Positions 8,325-16,771 of a DNA stretch of 64,000 nt are shown piece after piece (positions within the stretch are counted from its first letter, which is position 1; every line of letters starts with the position of its first letter). This DNA comes from BQJU01 sp965229635 (lineage in GTDB: Bacteria; Bacteroidota; Bacteroidia; Chitinophagales; Saprospiraceae). The stretch covers positions 5,332,001 through 5,396,000 of the forward strand of contig OZ245894.1 in NCBI GenBank assembly GCA_965229635.1, read 5' to 3'. The notes below the pieces were generated by a model. That model ran no database searches. It was given only the letters and a program-made list of their open reading frames with translations, and was not told the origin of the DNA. Both the position numbers and the translations under genes were made by a program.

Positions 8325-9785
8325 ATGAAACTAACAAACGTGGCAATATCTGCCTTCCTGATATTGCTGTCAGGGGCTATACTAAATGCTCAGGATGATA
8401 ACAGATCAGGGAACCCACGCATTATTGTCACCAGCGATGGAGAGATCGATGACGAATGTTCACTGGTTCGGTTTCTGCTATATGCAAATGAATGGGACAT
8501 TGAGGGCATCATCACCTCGAGTTCACAATATCATTGGCACGGGCACAATTGGGCCGGCGATGATTGGGCCGATCCTTATCTAGATGCATATGCTGAAGTG
8601 CACCCTAACCTTATTAAGCACGATAAGGATTATCCTACCCCTGATTACCTAAAATCGGTGTCTTTTTTGGGAAATGTTGCTGCAGAAGGGGAAATGGATT
8701 CAATCACTCCCGGTTCACAGCATATTGTAAAGGTCTTGCTTGACACTACCGATGATCGTCCGATTTGGCTGCAGGCCTGGGGAGGGACCAACACTATTGC
8801 CAGAGCCCTGAAAACCATCGAGGAAGACCACCCGGATCAAATGGCTTATGTCGCGCAAAAACTTCGTTTTTTCTTTATCTGGGAACAGGACTCTACCTAC
8901 CAGTCCTACATACGCCCACACTGGGGAAAGTACAACATACTGACGATCATCAGTGACCAGTTCTGGGCTATTGCCTATCAGTGGAATAAGATTCTACCTG
9001 AAGATAAACGGAAATATTTCAAAGGGGGCTGGATGAAAGCCAATATTTTGGAAGGACATGGCGCCTTATGTTCACTGTACAAGGCACATGTACCGGGAAG
9101 CCATGGCCTGTCGGGCGATACTGATTTTACTGATGGAGATTTCCGATCTGAAGGGGATTCTCCGGCCTTTCTACACAATATCAATACCGGTTTAAGAAAT
9201 ATGGAAAACCCCGGCTATGGCGGTTGGGGTGGCCGCTACCAACTGATCCGCGAAAATACCTGGTTGGATCCGGTGCCATTCAAAGAATACGAATACCCAG
9301 AAGGAAGATGGTTCACAAAATCGGCCTGGGGGAGAAAATATATGAGGGATGTTTTTCCCGAAAATCCCGAGCAAATGCGAGTGTATTTTGCCCCATTGGC
9401 ACGATGGACCGATGCGATCCAAAATGACTTTGCGGCAAGAGCAGATTGGTGTGTGCAACCTTATGAAAAAGCCAATCATCCGCCAGTTGTACAATTGACT
9501 CATGCGGTTGACTTAAAAGCCAGGCCAGGTGCAAGAATTCACTTAAGTGCAGCAGAAACTTATGATCCGGATGGAAACGACTTTAGGGTCAATTGGTACC
9601 AACATGAAGAAACCGGCACCTACTCTGGTCGAATAGCGATTGTGGATGATAGTGAAAAAAAATCTTCATTTATCGTTCCCAAAGACGCTCATCAGGGAGA
9701 AACCATTCATGTGATATGTGCAGTTACAGACAATGGCATTCCTGCCTTAACGAGATACCAACGAGTCATTATTGAAATTGAATAA
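8325..9785 (+). CDS. Exported DUF1593 (nucleoside-hydrolase-like) protein
   Basis: A 486-aa protein with a signal peptide ending near residue 22 (AILNAQ). The main domain (about 30-380) is DUF1593. It opens with IIVTSDGEIDDECSLVRFLLY, a variant of the Asp-rich calcium site of nucleoside hydrolases (DxDxxxDD). GNVAAEG and WLQAWGGTNTIARAL follow, as usual in this family. The last 90 residues form an Ig-like beta-sandwich (ARPGARIHLSAAETYDPDGNDFRVNWYQ), as in DUF1593 proteins from glycan loci. It is likely periplasmic or outer-membrane associated. Members are predicted N- or O-glycoside hydrolases of unknown substrate. Lying between the transketolase and the GH140-like gene, it probably acts on the same polymer. 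Confidence 0.8.
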   Translation: MKLTNVAISAFLILLSGAILNAQDDNRSGNPRIIVTSDGEIDDECSLVRFLLYANEWDIEGIITSSSQYHWHGHNWAGDDWADPYLDAYAEVHPNLIKHDKDYPTPDYLKSVSFLGNVAAEGEMDSITPGSQHIVKVLLDTTDDRPIWLQAWGGTNTIARALKTIEEDHPDQMAYVAQKLRFFFIWEQDSTYQSYIRPHWGKYNILTIISDQFWAIAYQWNKILPEDKRKYFKGGWMKANILEGHGALCSLYKAHVPGSHGLSGDTDFTDGDFRSEGDSPAFLHNINTGLRNMENPGYGGWGGRYQLIRENTWLDPVPFKEYEYPEGRWFTKSAWGRKYMRDVFPENPEQMRVYFAPLARWTDAIQNDFAARADWCVQPYEKANHPPVVQLTHAVDLKARPGARIHLSAAETYDPDGNDFRVNWYQHEETGTYSGRIAIVDDSEKKSSFIVPKDAHQGETIHVICAVTDNGIPALTRYQRVIIEIE

Positions 9786-9789
9786 TATA

Positions 9790-11256
9790 ATGAAATTTGA
9801 ACATTTACTAATCTTATTGTCGTTTTTCCTATGGTCGGGACCATCAATTGCTCAGGCACCATGGACGGAACATGGGAAACTTGAAATTTCTCAGAATGGT
9901 CATTTCATTCAACATGAGGACAGAACACCCTTCCTGTGGATTGGAGGAACCGCCTGGGGCATGATTCAGCAATTGACTCGTGAAGAGGTGGACCATTATC
10001 TTGACAATCGTCAGTCACTTGGTTTTACAGTAATTCAAACGGTTGCCCACTGGTCGCCTCATGGAGGTGGGTTGCAAAGAAGTCCTGATAATGCAGCAAA
10101 TGCCTATGGTCATCGTCCTTTTTCAGGGGACGAAAAATCACCAAATACTAGCCACCCCCTGGTTGTAGAGGGAGGAACCCCCACTTCTCCAAACGACTAC
10201 TGGGATCATGTAGACTATGTTATTGAGGCCGCCAGGTCCAGAAATATTTACCTTGCCCTTTTGCCCTGCTGGGCAAGTCAGCTGGTAACCAATACAAGAG
10301 AATACACAGAAGAGGAAGCACGTGCTTACGGTGCCTTTTTAGGAAAACGCTACCGAAATGAACCTAATCTCATTTGGGTTTTGGGTGGTGACACCAAAGC
10401 CCAGTTTATGGGTTACGACAAAAATCAAAATTACGCTGATTTTGACAACCGCAATATTTTCAGAGCGATGGCAGAAGGACTGGTGAGAGGTGTTACTGGA
10501 CAGCAACTGGCATGGAATGAAAAAGGAAAAGCCTGGGATGAGGTATTTATCACCTATCATCCCAATGGAGATGCGCCTTATGGCTCCTCACAATGGTTTC
10601 ATAGCGATACCTGGCTGGATGCCAATGGCGTCGAAGTCTGGAAAGAAGTTGACGATGTATATCAGATGATGCTGGACGATTATAAACGAATAGACCCTGT
10701 AAAACCCAGTTTGTTTCTGGAAGGATCTTACGAATATGGCACATACCGCCACGAATGCGGTTGGGTAACTCCATTGAAGGTCAGAAGACAATTTTATCAT
10801 ACTTTTTTTGCCGGAGGGGCCGGACATACCTACGGTGCAGGTCCGATTTGGGCCATGCGGGGAAATGAGGGAGATTACAATTGTGGTTACACCTGGCAAC
10901 AAGCGCTGGATTTTCCAGGAGCTGCACAAATTGCTAAAACAGGTAAGAAGTTTTTGACAGATCATAAATGGTATGAATGGATTCCCAATGGAGCTGTTTT
11001 GTCAGGTGTAGGCAAGGGTGAGGATCTAAAAACTGCCGTTACAACCAAATCCGGGGAGATGGCCTTGGTGTATTTTAGCAACAATTCCCATACACGAATA
11101 AAGAACATTTTAGGTAATGATGCTGATGCCTTCTGGTTTCATCCCCTGGATGGACAGATAAAGAAAGAAGTTCCATTCAAACAGAATGAATCTCGCGTCT
11201 GCGCACCACCTCCTAAATGGGAAGATGCCATTTTTGTACTTCGCCAAAAGAGCTAA
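9790..11256 (+). CDS. Exported GH140-like (DUF4038) glycoside hydrolase, putative apiosidase
   Basis: Start chosen at ATG 9790; an in-frame TTG at 9772 overlaps the previous gene. The 488-aa product has a signal peptide (FLWSGPSIAQ) and a DUF4038 TIM barrel beginning RTPFLWIGGTAWGMIQQLTREEVDHYL. Candidate catalytic acids sit in LIWVLGGDTKA and SLFLEGSYEY, at the barrel positions where GH140 has its pair. A small C-terminal beta domain (DUF5060/putative collagen-binding type) ends the protein. GH140 enzymes cleave D-apiose linkages in RG-II. The gene lies in an operon with a sugar isomerase, kinase and transketolase, which supports release of a monosaccharide such as apiose. The family call is good; the exact linkage is inferred. 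Confidence 0.78.
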   Translation: MKFEHLLILLSFFLWSGPSIAQAPWTEHGKLEISQNGHFIQHEDRTPFLWIGGTAWGMIQQLTREEVDHYLDNRQSLGFTVIQTVAHWSPHGGGLQRSPDNAANAYGHRPFSGDEKSPNTSHPLVVEGGTPTSPNDYWDHVDYVIEAARSRNIYLALLPCWASQLVTNTREYTEEEARAYGAFLGKRYRNEPNLIWVLGGDTKAQFMGYDKNQNYADFDNRNIFRAMAEGLVRGVTGQQLAWNEKGKAWDEVFITYHPNGDAPYGSSQWFHSDTWLDANGVEVWKEVDDVYQMMLDDYKRIDPVKPSLFLEGSYEYGTYRHECGWVTPLKVRRQFYHTFFAGGAGHTYGAGPIWAMRGNEGDYNCGYTWQQALDFPGAAQIAKTGKKFLTDHKWYEWIPNGAVLSGVGKGEDLKTAVTTKSGEMALVYFSNNSHTRIKNILGNDADAFWFHPLDGQIKKEVPFKQNESRVCAPPPKWEDAIFVLRQKS

Positions 11257-11273
11257 TTAATAAAAAATCAAAC

Positions 11274-12650
11274 ATGAAAAAATCACTATTTGTTGTGGCT
11301 TTCCTTATCCCCACCCTAGCGTGGTGCCAACAGCTCGCCTTTCCCACTGCTGAAGGGTATGGCAAGTATGCCAAAGGCGGCAGAGGTGGAGTGGTTTATG
11401 AAGTAACCAACCTCAATAACGAAGGGGAAGGCAGCCTGAGAGCTGCCGTTGAAGCAGAGGGACCGAGGACGGTAGTTTTCAGGGTTTCCGGAAACATTGA
11501 ACTTGAAAGTCCTTTGAGGATTAAAAATCCATACATCACCATTGCGGGCCAAACGGCACCTGGAGATGGCATATGTATCAAGAACCATCCTTTAATGATT
11601 GATGCAGATCACGTCATTGTCAGGTATATCCGGGTGAGGCCAGGCGATGTATCGGGCCAGGACTACGATGCTGTATCCAGCAGGTACCACAAGCACATTA
11701 TTTTGGATCACGTATCAGCAAGTTGGAGTATTGATGAGACCATGTCTATCTATCACTGCGACAGCATAACTGTACAATGGTGTGTGATCTCTGAAAGTTT
11801 GAGCGGCTCAAATCATGTGAAGGGTTCACATGGGTTCGGCGGTATTTGGGGTAGTAATTATGGGACCTATCATCACAACCTTTTGGCACACCACTCAAGC
11901 CGGAACCCTCGAATGGCATCGGGTTCGGGATATACCGATTACCGAAATAATGTTGTTTACAATTGGGGGTACAATAGCTGTTATGGAGGCGAAGCACAAC
12001 AAAAAGGAAATCCAAAATTCAATTTTTCCACATTCAATATTGTAGCCAACTATTACAAGGCCGGACCGGCAACCACCCCTGGTGAAGTGTCATACCGCAT
12101 TGCAAATCCATCTTTCAGAAATGAAATTGATGACTTTGGCAAGTGGTATATTGCCGATAATGTGGTTGAAGGGAATCAGGAAGTTTCCGATGACAATTGG
12201 AATGGAGGAGTGCAGACCAGCATTTCCATGGATAAGGTTAAAATTGCCGAGCCATGGCCTGCGATGCCCATTGATCAACAACCAGCGGAGAGGGCCTATC
12301 AGAAAGTCCTTGAAAATGCCGGAGCAGTTTTACCGAAAAGAGATGTGATTGACACACGCATTATCAATGAGGTTCGTAGTAGAACCGCAACTTTTGAAGG
12401 ACTTAGTTATAAAAAGGAACATAAAGTAACAGATCCGGAGATTATCTGTGGAATTATTGACTCACAAAATGATGTAGGAGGCTGGCCTGCACTCAATAGT
12501 GTCCCCGCTCCTCAGGATTCTGACCACGATGGAATTCCCGATCATTGGGAAGATCAAAACGAATTGGATAAAAACAACCCGGACGATAGAAATACCATTA
12601 CTTCAGACGGATATACAGCATTGGAAAAATACTTAAACAGCATCAGATAA
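11274..12650 (+). CDS. Exported pectate lyase (PL1-like right-handed beta-helix)
   Basis: Start at ATG 11274 (signal peptide MKKSLFVVAFLIPTLAWC). The 458-aa product starts AFPTAEGYGKYAKGGRGG and contains ITIAGQTAPGDGICIKNH, IILDHVSASWSIDE and SSRNPRMASG. This is the PL1_2-type set of Bacteroidota, in which Asp residues bind calcium and an Arg is the catalytic base. The C-terminus has a calcium-binding thrombospondin-3/EF-hand-like stretch DSDHDGIPDHWEDQNELDKN. No T9SS sorting domain is present, so it probably stays in the periplasm. It would shorten imported galacturonan. It differs clearly from the three lyases of the minus-strand locus and is the only one in the plus-strand operon. Confidence 0.88.
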   Translation: MKKSLFVVAFLIPTLAWCQQLAFPTAEGYGKYAKGGRGGVVYEVTNLNNEGEGSLRAAVEAEGPRTVVFRVSGNIELESPLRIKNPYITIAGQTAPGDGICIKNHPLMIDADHVIVRYIRVRPGDVSGQDYDAVSSRYHKHIILDHVSASWSIDETMSIYHCDSITVQWCVISESLSGSNHVKGSHGFGGIWGSNYGTYHHNLLAHHSSRNPRMASGSGYTDYRNNVVYNWGYNSCYGGEAQQKGNPKFNFSTFNIVANYYKAGPATTPGEVSYRIANPSFRNEIDDFGKWYIADNVVEGNQEVSDDNWNGGVQTSISMDKVKIAEPWPAMPIDQQPAERAYQKVLENAGAVLPKRDVIDTRIINEVRSRTATFEGLSYKKEHKVTDPEIICGIIDSQNDVGGWPALNSVPAPQDSDHDGIPDHWEDQNELDKNNPDDRNTITSDGYTALEKYLNSIR

Positions 12651-12678
12651 AGCATTTGAGGCTGCTCAATCAAAGACT

Positions 12679-13605
12679 ATGAAGATATCAACTGCATACC
12701 TGTTCCTCTTTTTGTTGATGGTTACTGCCTGCAGCCGTAGTACTGGAGACAGCGACGAACCCAAAACCGTAGCTGTAGTCATTTCTACCCTCAACAATCC
12801 CTGGTTTGTGGTGCTGGCCGAATCAGCAGCCGGATATGCACAGGAACTGGGTTACGAGGCCAAGATTTTTGACTCTCAAAACAATCCGGCGACCGAGTCG
12901 GACAATTTCGAAAACCTGATCGCATCGGGATTTGATGCCATTTTGTTTAATCCCACTGACGCGGATGGCTCCATCGTAAATATTCTTAAAGCCAAGGAAG
13001 CTGGCGTGCCGGTTTTTTGTATGGACCGCGAGGTCAACGCCAATGATGCCGCCACCAGCCAGATCCTTTCGGATAACTATTCGGGCTGTGTGGAAATCGG
13101 AATTGAATTTGTCAAGGCGCTGGATGGTAAGGGCAAATACGTAGAATTGCTCGGCCTGGTGGGCGACAACAACACCTGGGCCAGATCGGGTGGTTTTCAC
13201 TCGGTGGTGGACGAATTTCCGGGACTGGAAATGGTGGCACAACAAAGCGCCGATTTTGACCGCAACCGGGCGCTGGAAGTGATGGAAACCATCCTGCAGG
13301 CCCAGCCGGATATCGATGCTGTTTTTTGTGGCAACGATGCCATGGCGATGGGTGCTTTTCAGGCACTACAGGCGGCGGGCAAAGCAGATCAGGTCAAGGT
13401 ATTCGGTTTTGACGGAGCACCCGATGTGATCGAAAAAATTGGAGAGGGTAAGATCGTGGCGACGGGTATGCAATATCCATTGGTGATGGCCAAAACCGCC
13501 GCTGAATATGCCCACGAATACTTCAACGGCCGCCGAGAATTTCCGCAAAGGGTTCCGGTAGAAGTAGAAATGGTAGATGCCGGTAATGTAAATCAATATC
13601 AGTAA
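12679..13605 (+). CDS. Ribose-type sugar ABC transporter, substrate-binding lipoprotein
   Basis: A 308-aa periplasmic-binding protein of the RbsB/Peripla_BP_4 type. The N-terminus is a lipoprotein signal (FLFLLMVTACSRS, lipidated Cys at about 18). The first lobe begins VAVVISTLNNPWFVVLAESA, and conserved stretches include DNFENLIASGFDAILFNPTDADG, VPVFCMDREV and FCGNDAMAMGAFQAL. It would capture a monosaccharide in the periplasm and deliver it to the membrane components encoded next. Rbs-type importers carry pentoses and related small sugars, which fits apiose or another pentose. ABC sugar import is uncommon next to SusCD loci, which makes the link to the cytoplasmic enzymes notable. Confidence 0.9.
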   Translation: MKISTAYLFLFLLMVTACSRSTGDSDEPKTVAVVISTLNNPWFVVLAESAAGYAQELGYEAKIFDSQNNPATESDNFENLIASGFDAILFNPTDADGSIVNILKAKEAGVPVFCMDREVNANDAATSQILSDNYSGCVEIGIEFVKALDGKGKYVELLGLVGDNNTWARSGGFHSVVDEFPGLEMVAQQSADFDRNRALEVMETILQAQPDIDAVFCGNDAMAMGAFQALQAAGKADQVKVFGFDGAPDVIEKIGEGKIVATGMQYPLVMAKTAAEYAHEYFNGRREFPQRVPVEVEMVDAGNVNQYQ

Positions 13606-13632
13606 TGATTCGACTTCTGAAACTGACTAAAC

Positions 13633-14247
13633 ATGAAAAACATTTATAAATACGGGCTGCTCTTCGTCTGCCTTTCCTTCCTGGGATACAACTCCGTTTA
13701 TTTTGAAAAACTGAGCGACCGACAGGCACAGGAAAAGGCGGAGTTTGATTTTCAGGCTTACGCCGATTCACTTTATTATCAGGGCATTTTAAAAAAAGAA
13801 GTCTCCACCAGCCTTTACAGCCTATTGGCAGCAATTAAAGATGATACGGAAGGTGCTTTCGCAAAATATGGCAACCGCCTCGGCATAGGCAATTCAGCGT
13901 ATTTTATGGTCAAATGTGAGGGAACCATTACGGAGCTGGCCAATGATGAAATCAGCCTGAACTCCACTAACACAGGTCCTGTTATCATCAACACCAAATA
14001 CATCTTTGGCAACGCCCTGCGCGACGCCTCCGGCTTGGTAGAATTGACCGACTTCAAGACCAATGCCGAATTTAATAAATTATCAGAAGCACTTAATAGC
14101 CTGGTACGAACTAAAGTGATGCCGCCCATCATTGAAAAGCTAGCCATTGGCGACAGCATCCAGGTAGTTGGTGCCATCAAACTGAGTAAAAAAGACCTAA
14201 CCGATCCATCGCTGATGATCACACCAGCGCAAATAACGCCTCAATAA
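13633..14247 (+). CDS. DUF2291 protein, ABC-transporter-associated
   Basis: A 204-aa protein with one N-terminal membrane segment or uncleaved signal (YKYGLLFVCLSFLGYNSVYF) and a periplasmic domain. The pattern of LYYQGILKKEV..., then STNTGPVIINTKYIFGNALRDASGLVELTDFKTNAEFNKLSEALN, is that of DUF2291 proteins. These occur almost only in operons for ribose-type ABC importers. Their function is not established. Position and conservation suggest an accessory of the transporter. The stop codon overlaps the start of the ATPase gene by one base (TAATG), implying translational coupling with it. Confidence 0.8.
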   Translation: MKNIYKYGLLFVCLSFLGYNSVYFEKLSDRQAQEKAEFDFQAYADSLYYQGILKKEVSTSLYSLLAAIKDDTEGAFAKYGNRLGIGNSAYFMVKCEGTITELANDEISLNSTNTGPVIINTKYIFGNALRDASGLVELTDFKTNAEFNKLSEALNSLVRTKVMPPIIEKLAIGDSIQVVGAIKLSKKDLTDPSLMITPAQITPQ

Positions 14248-15740
14248 TGTTGCTAGAAGCCAAAAATATTTCCAAAACATTTCCGGGTGTAAAGGCCCTT
14301 GACGAAGTCAGTCTTACTTTTTATCCCGGTAAGGTCAATGCCATACTCGGGGAAAACGGGGCAGGAAAGTCAACGTTATTGAAGGTGTTAACCGGAGTCT
14401 ACAGCAAATACGAGGGTACCATTCAGCTAGACGGTAAGCCGATCCGTTTCAACAGCGTGCGCGAAGCGCAGGAAGCAGGCATCGCCATCATTCATCAGGA
14501 ACTAAACCTGATTCCGCAACTAACGGTAGCTGAGAATCTGTTCCTGGGCAGGGAAATTCGTAACTCATTTGGACTGATCGACACATCTGAAATGCACGCC
14601 CAAACCCAAGCGATATTAGAAAAATTAAACCTTAATCTTTCCCCGCAAATTCCGGTGCGCCGCCTAAAAGTGGGCGAACAACAACTAGTAGAAATTGCAA
14701 AAGCCTTACTGACCGACGCCGAGGTGATCCTCATGGATGAACCCACCTCCGCCCTCAGTGACACAGAAATTGCCAACCTGCACCGCATTATTGAATCCCT
14801 GAAAAAAGAGAGCAAGACCATCGTGTATATTTCCCACAAGATGGACGAATTGTTTCGCATTGCCGATCACTATACGGTATTGCGGGATGGCCAGATGGTG
14901 GGTGAAGGAGAAATGCTACAGACCATCGAGCAAGAACTGATCCGTATGATGGTAGGCAGGGAGGTACAGATTGACCCCAAAATGATCACCTCTGTGAAAG
15001 AGGATATCGTATTGAAAGTCAATGACCTGTGTTTGCAACATCCCTATGTCAAGCAAAGACAGGTTTTAAAAAACATCTCTTTCGACTTGAAGCGAGGCGA
15101 AATACTCGGCATTTTTGGCCTGATGGGCGCTGGTCGGACGGAGTTAATGGAAACCCTGTTTGGGCTTCATCCCGGCCGCAGTGAATATCAATTGGAAATT
15201 GACGGTAAGTTGGTTCAGTTTAAGTCTCCGAAAGCGGCCATCCAACACGGACTGGCTTTTATCACCGAAGACCGCAAGGAAGAAGGATTGGTTCTGGGCA
15301 TGGACATCAGTTCCAACATCAGCTTGCCAACCATAGGACAAAAAACTGTACTGCAAGGTGCTAAAGAAAAAGAACTCGCGCAATCCTACATTGACCAACT
15401 AGCTATCAAAACGCCCTCTGCCGAGCAATTGTGCCGCAACCTCAGTGGTGGCAATCAACAGAAAGTGGTATTGGCCAAATGGCTATCTACCAATCCCAAA
15501 ATCCTGTTTATGGATGAGCCCACCCGGGGCATCGACATCAAAGCCAAGCAGGAGATTTACGAATTGATAAAAACACTGGCCCACCGGGGCATGAGCATTA
15601 TCCTGGTCTCTTCCGAAATACCGGAAATTCTCACCCTCTCGGACCGAATTCTCGTCATGGCAGAAGGCCGTATCACCGGAACCTTCCAGGCTTCAGGAGT
15701 TAATGAAGATCAATTATTAAAGGCCGCTTTACCAAAATAA
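14247..15740 (+). CDS. Ribose-type sugar ABC transporter, ATP-binding protein
   Basis: A 497-aa protein with two fused ABC ATPase domains, as in RbsA/XylG/MglA. The first has the Walker A GENGAGKSTLLK and Walker B EVILMDEPTSALSD. The second half has the degenerate P-loop GIFGLMGAGRTELMETL, the signature LSGGNQQKVVLAKWL and Walker B ILFMDEPTRGIDIKAKQE. Length and order are normal. It energises import through the adjacent permease. Its start overlaps the DUF2291 gene by one base, and it is followed by the permease, so the importer genes form a tight block. Confidence 0.95.
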   Translation: MLLEAKNISKTFPGVKALDEVSLTFYPGKVNAILGENGAGKSTLLKVLTGVYSKYEGTIQLDGKPIRFNSVREAQEAGIAIIHQELNLIPQLTVAENLFLGREIRNSFGLIDTSEMHAQTQAILEKLNLNLSPQIPVRRLKVGEQQLVEIAKALLTDAEVILMDEPTSALSDTEIANLHRIIESLKKESKTIVYISHKMDELFRIADHYTVLRDGQMVGEGEMLQTIEQELIRMMVGREVQIDPKMITSVKEDIVLKVNDLCLQHPYVKQRQVLKNISFDLKRGEILGIFGLMGAGRTELMETLFGLHPGRSEYQLEIDGKLVQFKSPKAAIQHGLAFITEDRKEEGLVLGMDISSNISLPTIGQKTVLQGAKEKELAQSYIDQLAIKTPSAEQLCRNLSGGNQQKVVLAKWLSTNPKILFMDEPTRGIDIKAKQEIYELIKTLAHRGMSIILVSSEIPEILTLSDRILVMAEGRITGTFQASGVNEDQLLKAALPK

Positions 15741-15795
15741 TTTCTGACCACAAAAAATAGGATTATTGGCGAAAGCCGCTACAGAAAAACAAACA

Positions 15796-16770
15796 ATGAA
15801 ACTAACATTAGACCATCAACTGCTCCGGAAATCGCAATCTTTGATTGCCTTGTTTCTGCTCTGTCTACTCATTGCCTTGCTTTCGGACAAGTTTCTCACC
15901 ACGGCCAATTTCTGGAATGTACTACGCCAAATTTCCGTCAATGTCTGCATCGCCGTAGGCATGACACTAGTGGTGCTCATGGCAGGAATCGACCTATCCG
16001 TTGGATCCGTTCTGGCCTTTTCCGGGGCGATATGCGCCGGGCTAATCAAATTTGGCTTTGCTGTTGAATCCATGGACCTATACATAGGCTTTACCGTTTT
16101 GGGTGGCATTCTCGGCGCGATGATCGTCGGCTTATTACTCGGTTTATTCAACGGGTGGGTGATCACCAAGTTTGTAGTCCCTCCCTTTGTGGCCACGCTC
16201 GCCATGCTCACCATTGCGCGCGGTATGACCATGCTCTACACCAAGGGCATTCCCATTTCCAACCTGGGTACTGGACTTGAATTCATCGGATCAGGCTGGC
16301 TATTGGGCATTCCGGTGCCGGTCTGGATTTCCCTGATTGTGGTCCTGGTCTTTGTTTTCATCAGTCGCAAGACCGCATTCGGGCGCTACATCTATGCCAT
16401 TGGTGGCAATGAAAAGGCGGCTTTCTTGTCCGGAATCAATGTGAACCGGGTAAAACTATGGGTTTACGGCCTGGCGGGAATGCTTTCAGCTATTGGTGGT
16501 GTATTGGTCACTGCCCGCCTCAATTCAGCCCAGCCCAATGCCGGTATGGCCTACGAACTGGATGCCATTGCGGCGGTAGTGATCGGCGGTACATCTCTTT
16601 CCGGGGGCGTGGGTACCGTGACGGGCACCGTGATCGGGGCGGCTTTGATTGGCGTGTTGGGCAATGGGCTGGTCCTACTGAATGTCTCGCCTTTCTGGCA
16701 ACAAATTGCCAAAGGACTCGTGATTCTGCTGGCCGTGATTATCGACAAAATGAACCGTAAGGAAGCATAA
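15796..16770 (+). CDS. Ribose-type sugar ABC transporter, permease
   Basis: A 324-aa RbsC-like inner-membrane protein with about 8-10 hydrophobic segments and the family hallmarks GMTLVVLMAGIDLSVGSVLAF, FVVPPFVATLAMLTIARGMTM, GRYIYAIGGNEKAAFLSGI and ELDAIAAVVIGGTSLSGG. The start is taken at ATG 15796; an in-frame TTG at 15766 would add ten residues (AKAATEKQT...) and cannot be excluded. The stop is one base before the kinase start, so import and phosphorylation are encoded together. Confidence 0.94.
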   Translation: MKLTLDHQLLRKSQSLIALFLLCLLIALLSDKFLTTANFWNVLRQISVNVCIAVGMTLVVLMAGIDLSVGSVLAFSGAICAGLIKFGFAVESMDLYIGFTVLGGILGAMIVGLLLGLFNGWVITKFVVPPFVATLAMLTIARGMTMLYTKGIPISNLGTGLEFIGSGWLLGIPVPVWISLIVVLVFVFISRKTAFGRYIYAIGGNEKAAFLSGINVNRVKLWVYGLAGMLSAIGGVLVTARLNSAQPNAGMAYELDAIAAVVIGGTSLSGGVGTVTGTVIGAALIGVLGNGLVLLNVSPFWQQIAKGLVILLAVIIDKMNRKEA

Positions 16771-16771
16771 T

